Notes: generated by a model from the sequence alone, not told the origin. Positions 8,813 through 20,176 are shown, counted from the stretch's first letter. The stretch: DNA of 64,000 bases from Amycolatopsis aidingensis (GCF_018885265.1 NZ_CP076538.1:6484001-6548000); one strand, 5' to 3'. Made by a program: numbers and translations.

Positions 8813-9661
8813 ATGGGTGGAGAGACGACGGTGGTGACGGCCCGCGGGCTGCGCAAGGAGTACGCCGGACTGGCGGCCGTGGCGGGGATCGACCTGGACA
8901 TCCGGCGCGGCGAGGTGTTCGCCCTGCTCGGACCGAACGGGGCAGGCAAGACGACCACGGTGGAGATCCTGGAGGGGCATCGCAGGCGCTCCGGCGGGGA
9001 GGTACGGGTGCTCGGCGAGGACCCTGGCCGGGCGGGCGGCCGGTGGCGGGCACGGCTGGGGATCGTGCTGCAGACCGCCACCGACGCCGCCGACCTGACG
9101 GTGGCCGAGACAGTGCGGCACTACGCCGGGTACTACCCGGATCCGCGGGCGCCGGGCGAGGTGATCGAGCAGGTCGGGCTGGCGGGGCAGGCGGGCAGCA
9201 GGGTCAAGGCGCTGTCCGGCGGACAGCGCCGCAGGCTGGACGTGGCGCTGGGCATCATCGGGCGGCCGGAACTGCTGTTCCTTGACGAGCCGACCACCGG
9301 GTTCGACCCGGAGGCGCGGCGGCAGTTCTGGGACCTGGTCCGGCTGCTGGCCGCGGACGGGACCACGATCCTGCTCACCACGCACTACCTGGACGAGGCG
9401 GAGGCGCTGGCCGGACGGGTGGCGGTGATCGCGGGCGGGTCGATCGTCGCCGAGGGGGACCCGGCCACCCTCGGCGGGCGCGGCTCCGCCGCCGCCACGG
9501 TGAGCTGGTCCACCGCGGAGGGCAGGCAAGAGCGGCGGACCGGCAACCCGACCGGGCTGATCCGGGAGCTCTCCGCTGGGGGTGGGGAGATTCCCGGCCT
9601 GGAGGTACGCAGGCCCAGCCTCGAGGACACCTACCTGGAACTGATCGGAGAACGCCGATGA
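8813..9661 (+). CDS. ABC-2 type exporter, ATP-binding subunit
   Basis: 282 residues. Walker A is GPNGAGKTTTVEIL, the signature is LSGGQRRRLDVALG, Walker B is LLFLDEPTTGFD, and the H-loop is LLTTHYLDEAEAL. This is the daunorubicin-resistance/DrrA-like layout with one nucleotide-binding domain. The ATG at 8813 is the first good start; GTG near 8830 with GGAGAG upstream is an alternative. The stop overlaps the permease start (ATGA). It heads a four-gene operon with a permease and a two-component system. Confidence 0.88.
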   Translation: MGGETTVVTARGLRKEYAGLAAVAGIDLDIRRGEVFALLGPNGAGKTTTVEILEGHRRRSGGEVRVLGEDPGRAGGRWRARLGIVLQTATDAADLTVAETVRHYAGYYPDPRAPGEVIEQVGLAGQAGSRVKALSGGQRRRLDVALGIIGRPELLFLDEPTTGFDPEARRQFWDLVRLLAADGTTILLTTHYLDEAEALAGRVAVIAGGSIVAEGDPATLGGRGSAAATVSWSTAEGRQERRTGNPTGLIRELSAGGGEIPGLEVRRPSLEDTYLELIGERR

Positions 9662-10470
9662 CGACCACCCTGCGCGCGAACCCCGGCGTCCTGCGGATCG
9701 GGCTGGCCCGCGGCGGGATCGAGCTGCGCCAGTTCTTCCGGCAGCGGGAGCACGCGGTGTTCACCTTCTCGCTGCCCGCGTTCCTGATGGTCCTGCTGGG
9801 CACGATCTTCGACGAGACCTTCCCGAGCGGGGTGACCGCCAGCCAGGTGTTCGCGGCCAGCATCATCGGGGCCGGGATCATCTCGACCTCCTTCGTCAGC
9901 ATGGGCATCGGGGTCGCGCTGGACCGGGAGGACGGCACGCTGAAGCGGCTGCGCGGCACCCCGATGCCAGCCACCGCGTACTTCCTCGGCAAGGTGATCC
10001 TGGTCGGTGTGTCCAGCCTGGCGCAGCTGGTGCTCATGCTGGCGATCGCGATGCCGCTGTTCGGCCTGCGGCTGCCGGACACCGCCGCGGACTGGCTGAA
10101 CCTCGGCTGGCTGTTCGTACTCGGCACGATCAGCTGCGGCCTGCTCGGGGTGGCGGCCAGTGGGATGGCCCGCTCGGTCAGCGGCGCCTCGGCCGGAATG
10201 CAGCTGGTCTACGTCGGGCTACAGTTCACATCGGGTGTGTTCGTGCCGATCGGGGCGCTGCCTGCCGTCATGGTGTCGGTGTCGTCGTTGTTTCCGGTCA
10301 AGTGGATCTGCCAGGGATTCCGCTCGGTGTTCCTGCCGGAGCACATGGCAGCTCGGGAGGTGGCGGGGCAATGGGAGCTGGCGACGACGGCGCTGGTGCT
10401 GGGAGCCTGGTGCGTGGCGGGGCTGCTGCTGTGCAGACTGACCTTCCGGTGGACCAACCGGGCGGAGTGA
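9658..10470 (+). CDS. ABC-2 type exporter, permease subunit
   Basis: 270 residues with about six hydrophobic segments and the ABC2_membrane pattern. There is a cytoplasmic loop DREDGTLKRLRGTPMPATAYFLGK, and the C-terminal half has SGVFVPIGALPAVMVSVSSLFPVKW. It overlaps the ATPase gene by 4 bp and the kinase start by 4 bp, so the genes are translationally coupled. It pairs with the ATPase to export an unknown lipid, peptide or drug. Confidence 0.87.
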   Translation: MTTTLRANPGVLRIGLARGGIELRQFFRQREHAVFTFSLPAFLMVLLGTIFDETFPSGVTASQVFAASIIGAGIISTSFVSMGIGVALDREDGTLKRLRGTPMPATAYFLGKVILVGVSSLAQLVLMLAIAMPLFGLRLPDTAADWLNLGWLFVLGTISCGLLGVAASGMARSVSGASAGMQLVYVGLQFTSGVFVPIGALPAVMVSVSSLFPVKWICQGFRSVFLPEHMAAREVAGQWELATTALVLGAWCVAGLLLCRLTFRWTNRAE

Positions 10471-11642
10471 GTGAGCAGGGCAAGGACGCGGGACACCGGT
10501 GGTTCTGGCTGTGGGACGCCTACTTCACGGTGGTGCTGACCGCGCTCGTCGTGCTCGCCGGGTACGAGGACGACCTCACCGGCGTGGGGCGGATCGTCGC
10601 CGCCGCGCTGCTGATCGCCATCGGCGTCAACTACTTCGCCTGGGGCAGGCGGTTCATCCTGGCCGAGGGTCCGGCCCGGCAGCTGCGGCTGTATCTGGCC
10701 AGCCAGCTGGCCCTGTTCCTCGGTTCGGTGCTGGCGGGGCCGAGCAACTCGATGGCGATGTTCGTCCTGGGCCCGATGATCTTCATGTGCCTGCGGCCGA
10801 AACGGGCGATACCGGTGTTCGTCACCGCGATGCTGATACCGACGCTGCTGACGCTGCACTCGGTGAACTCGGTGTCCGCGGGCGTCTCCCTGGTCGCGGC
10901 GGGGCTGGCGATCACCCTGATGGGCTCGGTGTTCGGGATCTACGTGGACCGGCTGGACCGGCAGAGCGAGGAGCGTAAGCGGCTGATCACCCAGCTGGAG
11001 GCCAGTCAGGCCGAGGTGTCCAGGCTGTCGCACGAGGCGGGTTCCGCCGCCGAGCGGGAGCGGCTGGCCAGGGAGATCCACGACACCCTTGCGCAGGGCT
11101 TCACCAGCATCGTCACCCTGACCCAGGCCGCGGAGTCCGAAGTGGATACCGACCCGGCCGCGGCGCGGCGGCATCTGGAGCTGGCGGGAAGAACGGCGCG
11201 GGAGAACCTCGCCGAGGCGCGCGCAATGGTGACCGCGCTGGCACCGCCCGCGCTGGGTTCGTCCTCGCTGGCGGAGGCGATCCGGCGGCAGGCCGAGCGG
11301 GCTGGTGAGGCCACCGGGCTCACCGTGGACTGCGTCATCGAAGGGCAACTGCCGAAGCTGCCAACCGCGACCGAGGTGGTGCTGCTGCGCGCGACCCAGG
11401 AGTCGCTGGCCAACGTGCTACGGCACGCGGGCGCGCGTACGGCCTCGGTGGAGCTCGCGGTCGTGGCCGGGCGTGTGCGGCTGAGTATTTCCGACGACGG
11501 CCGCGGCTTCGATCCGGCCGCACCCGCGGAGGGTTTCGGCCTGCGCGGGATGCGCGCGCGGGCCGAGCAGGTCGGCGGGCAGCTGACGGTACACAGTGGA
11601 CCAGAGGGTGGGACGAGGGTGCATCTGGAGGTGCCGGCATGA
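10467..11642 (+). CDS. Sensor histidine kinase, NarL/LiaS-DesK type
   Basis: 391 residues from the GTG at 10467 (GTGA overlap with the permease stop, GGGCGGAG upstream). About five TM segments occupy the first ~150 residues with no sizeable extracellular domain. A coiled region follows (RKRLITQLEASQAEVSRL), then HisKA_3 with ERLAREIHDTLAQGF (phosphoacceptor His) and HATPase with DDGRGFDP and GFGLRGMRAR. The membrane-embedded sensor and adjacent ABC exporter suggest it senses envelope stress or the exporter's substrate. Confidence 0.87.
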   Translation: MSEQGKDAGHRWFWLWDAYFTVVLTALVVLAGYEDDLTGVGRIVAAALLIAIGVNYFAWGRRFILAEGPARQLRLYLASQLALFLGSVLAGPSNSMAMFVLGPMIFMCLRPKRAIPVFVTAMLIPTLLTLHSVNSVSAGVSLVAAGLAITLMGSVFGIYVDRLDRQSEERKRLITQLEASQAEVSRLSHEAGSAAERERLAREIHDTLAQGFTSIVTLTQAAESEVDTDPAAARRHLELAGRTARENLAEARAMVTALAPPALGSSSLAEAIRRQAERAGEATGLTVDCVIEGQLPKLPTATEVVLLRATQESLANVLRHAGARTASVELAVVAGRVRLSISDDGRGFDPAAPAEGFGLRGMRARAEQVGGQLTVHSGPEGGTRVHLEVPA

Positions 11643-12259
11643 TCAGGGTGCTGCTGGTTGACGATCACCCGGTGGTCCGCGAGGGGCTGCGCGGGATGCT
11701 GGAGGCCGAGGACGATCTCACCGTGGTCGGCGAGGCCGGTTCCGGCACGGAGGCCGTCGCGCTGGTGGGCATCCGGCGGCCCGAGGTCGTGCTGATGGAC
11801 CTGCGGATGCCGGGGATGGACGGGGTGGACGCCACCAGGCAGCTACGGCGGGACGCCCCTGAGGCCAAGGTGGTGGTGCTGACCACCTACGAGACGGACG
11901 CGGACATCCTGCGCGCGGTGGAGGCGGGCGCCTCGGGCTACCTGCTCAAGGACGCCTCCAGGGCGGAACTGGCTGGCGCCATCCGGGCGGCGGCCCGCGG
12001 CGAGACCGTGCTCGCACCCTCGGTCGCAGGCAGGCTGGTCAACCAGGTCCGCACCCCCGCCCAACCACAACTGTCCGCCCGCGAAATCGAAGTACTCCAC
12101 CTGGTCGCCCGCGGCCACACCAACGCCGACATCGGGCAAGCCCTGCACATCAGCGAAGCCACCGTGAAAACCCACCTGCTACGCGTGTTCAGCAAACTCG
12201 ACGTATCCGACCGCACCGCAGCAGTCACCACCGCCATGCGCCGCGGCCTGCTGACCTGA
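11639..12259 (+). CDS. LuxR/NarL-type response regulator
   Basis: 206 residues. The receiver domain has acidic pocket DDHPVV, phospho-Asp in VVLMDLRMPGMDG (about D54) and Lys in YLLKDAS. A GerE HTH at ~140-206 has LSAREIEVLHLVARGHTNADIG and ISEATVKTHLLRVF. The start overlaps the kinase stop by 4 bp. It is the output regulator of the ABC/kinase operon and probably autoregulates it. A strong palindrome follows the stop. Confidence 0.9.
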   Translation: MIRVLLVDDHPVVREGLRGMLEAEDDLTVVGEAGSGTEAVALVGIRRPEVVLMDLRMPGMDGVDATRQLRRDAPEAKVVVLTTYETDADILRAVEAGASGYLLKDASRAELAGAIRAAARGETVLAPSVAGRLVNQVRTPAQPQLSAREIEVLHLVARGHTNADIGQALHISEATVKTHLLRVFSKLDVSDRTAAVTTAMRRGLLT

Positions 12260-12263
12260 GCAA

Positions 12264-12289
12264 GGGCGGCCGCACCGGTGCGGCCGCCC
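12264..12289. terminator. Bidirectional terminator, perfect 26-bp palindrome
   Basis: GGGCGGCCGCACC and its exact reverse complement abut, 5 bp after the response-regulator stop and 20 bp before the convergent DUF397 stop. It suits termination from both sides. Confidence 0.65.
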
Positions 12290-12308
12290 TCGGGACAGAG
12301 CCCGGCTG

Positions 12309-12488
12309 CTAGTCAGCCCGTACCTCGGCAAGGAACGCGCGGAACGCCGCGCGCTCGAACGTCAGGTGCCCGCGTTCCCTGTCCTTGGTGTCTCGCACCA
12401 TGGTCGAGTCCTCCCCGACGGCGAGCTCCACACAGGCGATCTCCGAGTTGCTGTAGCTGCTCTTGCGCCATCCCTGATCAGTGATCAT
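12309..12488 (-). CDS. DUF397 protein
   Basis: 59 residues from the ATG at 12488. Diagnostic DUF397 features are WRKSSYSNSEIACVELAVG near the N-terminus, VRDTKDRERGHLTF and the C-terminal FRAFLAEVR. In actinomycetes these small proteins are typically encoded beside an XRE-HTH/DUF5753 regulator and may act as its partner. Here the neighbouring regulator is decayed, and its last frame reads into this gene without a stop. The gene itself looks intact. Confidence 0.8.
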   Translation of the reverse strand: MITDQGWRKSSYSNSEIACVELAVGEDSTMVRDTKDRERGHLTFERAAFRAFLAEVRAD

Positions 12489-13040
12489 GCGTCGATACCT
12501 CAATCCCTTTGCACTCCCGATGATCTCCGCCGACCGCTGGGACGCTGGCGCGGTGGCGGCTATCGCTTCCCAGATCGGAGAGACCAGCCACGTCCTCGGG
12601 CTTCTCCACGGTGCCGAGCCCGGTGACGCTCTCAGCGTAGGCGGAATCCGGTTCGTCCTCCTCCGGGAAGCTGAGCAGGACCAACGGCCCGGTCATGGCG
12701 CCGTGGTCGAGCGGAACGACCTGGATGGTGACGTGCGGCAGCTCGCTCATCGTGATCAGGTGGTCGAGTTGCGCGGCCATGACTCCGGCCCGCGGACGAC
12801 CGTGCGCAGGCGGCCTCGTGGATGAGCGCGTGTAGCACCAGCGGGTTCCGCTCGCGCAGCAGCAGGGCCTGGCGGTCCCTGCGCTCGACGGCACCGGGTA
12901 GCTGGCCCCGCACGACACCGGCAATGCGTACAAACCAGCCCCGCTACAGCTTCGGACAGCTGCACACCGCCCATCGGCCGGATCGGTCTCGAACTGACCG
13001 GCCCAACCGGCAACCAGCACATCAACGTCTGAGAAGGAGC
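12489..13040 (-). pseudogene. Decayed XRE/DUF5753-type regulator
   Basis: DUF5753 homology is spread over three frames. RGQLPGAVERRDRQALLLRE...HALIHEA lies in one. AAQLDHLITMSELPHVTIQV...VEKPEDVAGLS lies in a second, joined near 12820. PIWEAIAATAPASQRSAEII...GLRYR lies in a third, joined near 12560. No N-terminal HTH was found upstream. At least two frameshifts plus loss of the N-terminus make it non-functional. It abuts the intact DUF397 gene, so the pair was once the usual regulator/DUF397 arrangement. Confidence 0.7.
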
Positions 13041-13125
13041 CCACCGGCAGCCTCGACCGTTGACCGCTGGCCTACCGCCGTCGAACCGGACGACCGTTGC
13101 TGCCCTGACCGATAACCCACTCATC

Positions 13126-13743
13126 CTATTCAGGCGCCGAAGAGGACATCGATTCGAGAAAGGGAGACCAGTCGAACGCATCCGCACCCTCGGGAGTTTC
13201 GGCATGCGACCGGACTGCCCAGGGCAACTCGGCCAGGGAGAATTCCGGCACGCCGCGCTGTTTCAACACCGTCAGCCGAATACTCTTCTGCCTCCACCGT
13301 TGAACGGTGGCGCCCGAGGCCACGTAAAAGCTCCACTGGCGGGAGTCACCGACGTCGTAGCTGACGCGGTCGGTGCAGGTATGCACAGCGAACACGTAAG
13401 CGTCGGCAAGCACCATCGGTTCGGTATAGACGTTGCCGTAGCCCGTCCATCGACGCGCCACCAGGCCACTGAAATCAGGCGGTGACGGCGGTTTGGGCCG
13501 CCCATGCGTGTCGAGTCCAGGCAACCAATCCTGCATCGACCCGGTGCACTTGACCTCGACCTTGACGTCGGGAGTGATGAGGTCGACGGGTGCCCACTCG
13601 CCACGGCGCTCCGCAGAGTCGCCCAGCGCGTTGCGCACCAGCCATTCGGCGTACCAGCCGCGGTGGGTGTTGACCGTGACCGCGCCGAACGCCCAACGGG
13701 CGAACTCGGTCAGATCTGCTGGGGGAGTAACACCATTGGTCAT
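13126..13743 (-). CDS. Uncharacterised protein with PD-(D/E)XK nuclease-like core
   Basis: 205 residues, unknown family. Residues 30-68 read WYAEWLVRNAL...GEWAPVDLITPDVKVEVKCTG, giving E33, D54 and E63-x-K65. This is the helix/strand arrangement and spacing of a PD-(D/E)XK nuclease active site. The rest contains several Trp/Tyr-rich strands and no other motif. The ATG at 13741-13743 is the first start. It lies next to the decayed regulator, in a region with the feel of an accessory island. It could be a standalone restriction-like or DNA-repair nuclease; this is inference from the motif only. Confidence 0.6.
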   Translation of the reverse strand: MTNGVTPPADLTEFARWAFGAVTVNTHRGWYAEWLVRNALGDSAERRGEWAPVDLITPDVKVEVKCTGSMQDWLPGLDTHGRPKPPSPPDFSGLVARRWTGYGNVYTEPMVLADAYVFAVHTCTDRVSYDVGDSRQWSFYVASGATVQRWRQKSIRLTVLKQRGVPEFSLAELPWAVRSHAETPEGADAFDWSPFLESMSSSAPE

Positions 13744-13922
13744 GGTGAACTCACTCTAGCGACGACCTCGCGGTCAACCCCGAGAAACTCGTCAGTAACT
13801 CACGAACTCCGGTGCCGCGTACGAATGGTCGGACGTCACGCGATATAGCCAAGCTGCCCGTTGCCTCCACTCGGCCGCCGATCGTGGGTTGCTGACCTAA
13901 GTATCGAGCCGGGCAAGGCAGA

Positions 13923-15290
13923 ATGCACCTCATGCTGCCTACGACCGAGTTCGCCCTGCTTCGCCGGATCGCCACCGAGCAGTCGATGGGGCGCGCACCA
14001 TCCCTGGTCGCGGGCGTGGTCCGCGATGGCGAGCTGGTGTGGTCCGGTGCGCGCGGGTTCGTCGGCGACGAGGCGCCGGACAACGACACCCAGTACCGGC
14101 TGGGCTCGATCACCAAGTCCCTGGTCGCCGCGCTGATCATGCGGCTGCGCGACGAGGGCAGGCTGGACCTGAACGACCAGGTGGACAAGCACCTGCCCGG
14201 CACCAGCCTCGGCGACCGCACGATCGCACAGCTGCTCGCGCACACCGGCGGGCTCACCTCCGAGTCGCCCGGCTCCTGGTGGGAACGCAGCGAGGGCGGG
14301 GACTGGGACGAACTCGCGGCCGGGCTGACCCCGCAGGAGCTCAAGCACCGGGCCGGCAGGCGGTTCCACTACTCCAACTCCGGTTACGGCGTGCTCGGCG
14401 AGGTGGTGGCCCGGCTGCGCGGCCACAGCTGGCTGGATGCGCTGCGCGCGGAGATCCTGCAGCCCCTCGGCATGTCCCGCACCAGCCCGCACCCGGAGGG
14501 CAAGCACGCGCAGGGCTGGGCCGTGCACCCCTTCGCGGACGTGCTGCTGCCCGAGCCCGCCCCGGACGCGGGCGCGATGGCGCCCGCGGGCCAGCTGTGG
14601 TCCACCGTGCACGATCTGGCCAGGTGGACGGCCTTCGTCGGCGGGCACACCGGCGAGGTGCTGCACCCGGACACCGTGGCCGAGATGCGCGAGGTGGCCA
14701 CCGTGGACGACGGCGACGCCTGGACCGCGGGCTACGGCCTCGGCTTCCAGCTGGCCAGGGTCGACGGGCGCAGGCTGGCCGGGCATACCGGCTCGATGCC
14801 GGGCTTCCTTGCCTGCACGCTGACCGATCCGGCCACCGGCACCGGCGCGCTGTTCCTGGCGAACACCACCGCCGGGGTGGGCCCGCTGGGCACCACCGTC
14901 GACCTGATCGGCATCGCCGACGAGCACGAGCCGAAACTGCCTGCCCCGTGGCGACCGTCGCCGGTGCCCGCGGGCCTGCTCGCGCTGACCGGACTGTGGC
15001 ACTGGGGCCCGGCACCATTCCACCTGCGCCTGCTGCCCGGCGGCTGGCTCAACCTGTCCCCGGTGAACGGGAACGGGCGGGCCTCGCGCTTCCGGCCGCT
15101 GGACGAGTCCGGGGACAGCTGGCTCGGGCTGGACGGTTACTACGCGGGCGAGACGCTGCGGGTGGTGCGCGACGCCGAGGGCAACCCGCACCACCTGGAC
15201 CTGGCCACCTTCATCTTCACCCGTACGCCCTACGACCCCACCGCCCCGATCCCTGGCGGGGTGGACGAGGCCGGCTGGCGGGACCGGTGA
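13923..15290 (+). CDS. Serine hydrolase, class C beta-lactamase/DD-peptidase-like
   Basis: 455 residues. The SxxK motif SITK sits in YRLGSITKSLVAALIMRL, the YxN motif YSN in FHYSNSGYGVLGEV, and an HTG-type motif in LAGHTGSMPGF. The domain covers ~1-335; the remaining ~120 residues form a beta-rich C-terminal domain with DUF-type WHWGPAPFHLRLLPGGWL. There is no signal peptide, so it is probably cytoplasmic. The start is ATG 13923 or 13932. Family members act as esterases, D-aminopeptidases or beta-lactamases; the substrate is unclear. Confidence 0.82.
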   Translation: MHLMLPTTEFALLRRIATEQSMGRAPSLVAGVVRDGELVWSGARGFVGDEAPDNDTQYRLGSITKSLVAALIMRLRDEGRLDLNDQVDKHLPGTSLGDRTIAQLLAHTGGLTSESPGSWWERSEGGDWDELAAGLTPQELKHRAGRRFHYSNSGYGVLGEVVARLRGHSWLDALRAEILQPLGMSRTSPHPEGKHAQGWAVHPFADVLLPEPAPDAGAMAPAGQLWSTVHDLARWTAFVGGHTGEVLHPDTVAEMREVATVDDGDAWTAGYGLGFQLARVDGRRLAGHTGSMPGFLACTLTDPATGTGALFLANTTAGVGPLGTTVDLIGIADEHEPKLPAPWRPSPVPAGLLALTGLWHWGPAPFHLRLLPGGWLNLSPVNGNGRASRFRPLDESGDSWLGLDGYYAGETLRVVRDAEGNPHHLDLATFIFTRTPYDPTAPIPGGVDEAGWRDR

Positions 15291-15307
15291 GCCCTGCCTC
15301 GGGGTAA

Positions 15308-17761
<2,454 letters not shown>

Positions 17762-17863
17762 AAACAGATCGGGTGAAGGCTCGGCGCGCCTCGCGCGTCA
17801 AGCCGACGCGCCGTCCTAGCCTGGGCACCCACAGCGGTGAAACGGGTGTCGGGAGGCGGAGCA

Positions 17864-18751
17864 ATGCGAACGCTGCGGGTAGTCGGGCTGCACGAGGACG
17901 GCGAGTCCATCGTGTGTGAAGACCCGGCACGCCGTGAGCGTTTCCTGTTGCCGGCCGACGAGCGGCTGCGCGCGGCCGCGCGCGGTGACGTGACCCGTCT
18001 CGGCCAGATCGAAATCGAGCTGGAGAGCCAGATGCGTCCACGCGAGATCCAGAGCCGTATCCGCGCAGGGGAGTCGGTCGAGCAGGTGGCCACCACCGCG
18101 GGCGTCCCGGTGCAGCGGGTCGAACGATTCGCCTACCCCGTGCTGCTCGAGCGGTCCCGTACCGCCGAACTGGCCCAGCGGGCGCACCCGGTGCGCGAGG
18201 ACGGGCCGGATGTGCAGACCCTCGGCGAGGTGGTCGCGCACTCCTTCGGCGTGCTCGGGCAGGACTACGGGCAGGCGGACTGGGACTCCTGGCGCGGCGA
18301 TGACGGCAAGTGGGTGGTCTGCCTGCACTGGAAGGCGGGCCGCTCGGACAACCGCGCGCACTGGTCCTTCGCACCGGGGGCACACGGTGGCACGGTGTCC
18401 GCGCTGGACGAGCTCGCCGAGGACCTGCTCAACCCGCATGCCAACCGGGCGCCCCGCACGCTGCGCTCGATCGGGCAGGCCGAGCCGCACCCGGACACCG
18501 AGCAGCCCACGCTCGACTACGGCACGACAGGCGGCGCGGTCGCCTCCGGCGGCACGGTGATCGAGGCCCCGATCCCGGAGCCGGAGGAGGACGACACCAC
18601 CGAGCTCCCGCAGGTACCCGCCGAGGACACCGGCGCGGCCCGGCAGCCGGGCCAGGCGCCGCAAGCCAGGCCCGCCAAGGGTAAGAAGAATCACCCGGTC
18701 GTGCCGGCCTGGGAGGATGTCCTGCTCGGGGTCCGTTCGCAACGCGGATAA
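17864..18751 (+). CDS. sepH: Septation protein SepH (DUF3071)
   Basis: 295 residues. The N-terminal DUF3071 domain is MRTLRVVGLHEDGESIVCED...RFLLPADERLRAA, with an HTH-like segment MRPREIQSRIRAGESVEQVATTAGVPVQRVERFA at ~65-98. A conserved WDSWRGDDGKWVVCLHW follows, then an acidic/Pro-rich C-terminus. SepH stimulates FtsZ assembly in Streptomyces and mycobacteria (Rv0883c). The ATG at 17864 has GGGAGG upstream; a start at 17837 is less likely. It is divergent from the GT87 gene, and the serC-sepH neighbourhood is conserved in mycobacteria. Confidence 0.88.
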   Translation: MRTLRVVGLHEDGESIVCEDPARRERFLLPADERLRAAARGDVTRLGQIEIELESQMRPREIQSRIRAGESVEQVATTAGVPVQRVERFAYPVLLERSRTAELAQRAHPVREDGPDVQTLGEVVAHSFGVLGQDYGQADWDSWRGDDGKWVVCLHWKAGRSDNRAHWSFAPGAHGGTVSALDELAEDLLNPHANRAPRTLRSIGQAEPHPDTEQPTLDYGTTGGAVASGGTVIEAPIPEPEEDDTTELPQVPAEDTGAARQPGQAPQARPAKGKKNHPVVPAWEDVLLGVRSQRG

Positions 18752-18895
18752 CGGCGGCTTCGGGACCGTTCCCGGCCCGGATGCGGGCCGGTGCTTGATC
18801 GACCGCTCACGGTCGGTAGGTAGTATTACTTCCGGTTACACACAATGCGGTGGCCGGGCGTGGGGACGGGACCGGTACCGCGGGAAGAACCGCAT

Positions 18896-18907
18896 GGGGG
18901 TACCCCC
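18896..18907. other. 12-bp perfect palindrome in the leader of the small acidic protein gene
   Basis: GGGGGTACCCCC lies 70 bp upstream of the 18978 start, inside a 226-bp gap after sepH. Also in the gap, GACCG (18801-18805) pairs with CGGTC (18810-18814). These could be an attenuator or operator; nothing else is recognisable there. Confidence 0.3.
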
Positions 18908-18977
18908 GCCAGCTTGTGCCGCGTGGGGCCGTGGCTCGCGGGCGCCGTGCTTCCCGTGCGGGGAGGGAAGGACAACA

Positions 18978-19208
18978 ATGGGCACAATCGACGAGGCCAC
19001 CGCCGAACACGGCGGGACCCCGATCTTCGCCGCTATCCGGGACGAGTTCGGTTTCACTCCGCCGAGCCAGGAACCGAGCCAGCAGCCGGAGGCCCCGGCG
19101 GACGGCTCCACCGAGACCGCCGAGGCGTCCGGTTCCGCCGAGGAAACCGGCGAAGCCGAAGCCACCGAGGAGGAGGACGAGCCGGCGGGCAGACACCGCG
19201 GCGCCTGA
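18978..19208 (+). CDS. Small acidic protein of unknown function
   Basis: 76 residues. A moderately conserved-looking N-terminus (MGTIDEATAEHGGTPIFAAI, then DEFGFTPP) is followed by a low-complexity Glu/Ala/Pro/Thr tail rich in acidic residues. There is no signal, TM segment or Cys. A strong Shine-Dalgarno (GGGAGGGAAGG) precedes the ATG at 18978, which is the main evidence that it is translated. It lies between sepH and the convergent desaturase gene. I do not recognise the family. Confidence 0.55.
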   Translation: MGTIDEATAEHGGTPIFAAIRDEFGFTPPSQEPSQQPEAPADGSTETAEASGSAEETGEAEATEEEDEPAGRHRGA

Positions 19209-19223
19209 CCGCCGGTCGTCGGC

Positions 19224-20168
19224 TCACTCCCTGGTGAGCGCGGCCACTCGTTTCGGCGTGGGCCAGCGCACGTTGGAGACCCAGCCGAACTTCTCGAACA
19301 GCCAGATCAGCCGGGCCGAGGTGTCGATCTGGCCCCGCCGCACCCCGTGCCGGGCGCAGGTCGGATCGGCATGGTGCAGGTTGTGCCAGGACTCCCCGAA
19401 GGAGAGCACGGCCAGTGGCCAGAAGTTGGCCGCCTTGTCCCTGCTCTTGAACGGCCGGTCCCCGATCATGTGGCAGATCGAGTTGGTCGACCAGGTGACG
19501 TGATGCAGCACGCCGACCCGGACCAGCCCAGCCCAGAAGAACGCCGTCAGCGCGCCCCACCAGGACCAGGTGACCAGCCCGCCGATCGCGGCCGGCAGCA
19601 GCAGGGTCAGCACCGTCCACAACCAGAACAGCTTGTTCACCCAGACCATGTCCCTGTCCTTCAACAGGTCCGGGGTGAACCGCTGCTTGTTGGTCAGGTC
19701 CCGGCTGAAGTTCCAGCCGATATGCGCGTGCCAGAACCCCTTGAGCACCGCGGAGGGCGAGGTGCCGAACAGCCACGGTGAGTGCGGGTCGCCCTCCCGA
19801 TCGGCGAAGGCGTGATGCCTACGGTGGTTGGCGACCCAGGTGATCGGTGGTCCCTGCACGGCCATGCTCCCCGCGATGGCCAAGGCGATCCGCATCGGCC
19901 GGGTCGCCTTGAACGCCCCGTGCGTCAGATACCGGTGGTACCCGATGGTCACGCCGAGCCCGGTCAGGTAGAAGAACCCGACCGCCAGCGCGAGGTCAAG
20001 CCAGCCAAGCCCCCAGCCCCAGAGGAACGGTATGGCGGCGAGCAACGCGAGAAACGGCAACCCGATGAACACGTACACCGCCACCTGCCGTGCGGCACCG
20101 GCCCGGCCCTCCAGGATGGGCTTCCGTCCACTGGTGGACTCGGTGGACCGGTCAAGGGTCGACGTCAT
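19224..20168 (-). CDS. Membrane acyl-CoA (delta-9 type) fatty acid desaturase
   Basis: 314 residues. The three His boxes of the SCD/OLE1-like class are present: HRYLTH, HRRHHAFAD and HNLHHADP. About four TM segments surround them. They bind a di-iron centre that inserts a double bond in an acyl chain. The ATG at 20168 (MTSTLDRSTES) has GTAGGAG upstream; longer open frames upstream overlap the ferredoxin gene. Third gene in a P450-ferredoxin-desaturase operon, with only 8 bp to the ferredoxin stop, so the ferredoxin may serve either oxygenase. Confidence 0.9.
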   Translation of the reverse strand: MTSTLDRSTESTSGRKPILEGRAGAARQVAVYVFIGLPFLALLAAIPFLWGWGLGWLDLALAVGFFYLTGLGVTIGYHRYLTHGAFKATRPMRIALAIAGSMAVQGPPITWVANHRRHHAFADREGDPHSPWLFGTSPSAVLKGFWHAHIGWNFSRDLTNKQRFTPDLLKDRDMVWVNKLFWLWTVLTLLLPAAIGGLVTWSWWGALTAFFWAGLVRVGVLHHVTWSTNSICHMIGDRPFKSRDKAANFWPLAVLSFGESWHNLHHADPTCARHGVRRGQIDTSARLIWLFEKFGWVSNVRWPTPKRVAALTRE

Positions 20169-20176
20169 GCACACTC

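Noticed and set aside
18896..18907. GGGGGTACCCCC as a terminator for sepH
   Set aside because: The stem has no loop and no T-run, and lies 145 bp after sepH; kept only as an unassigned palindrome.
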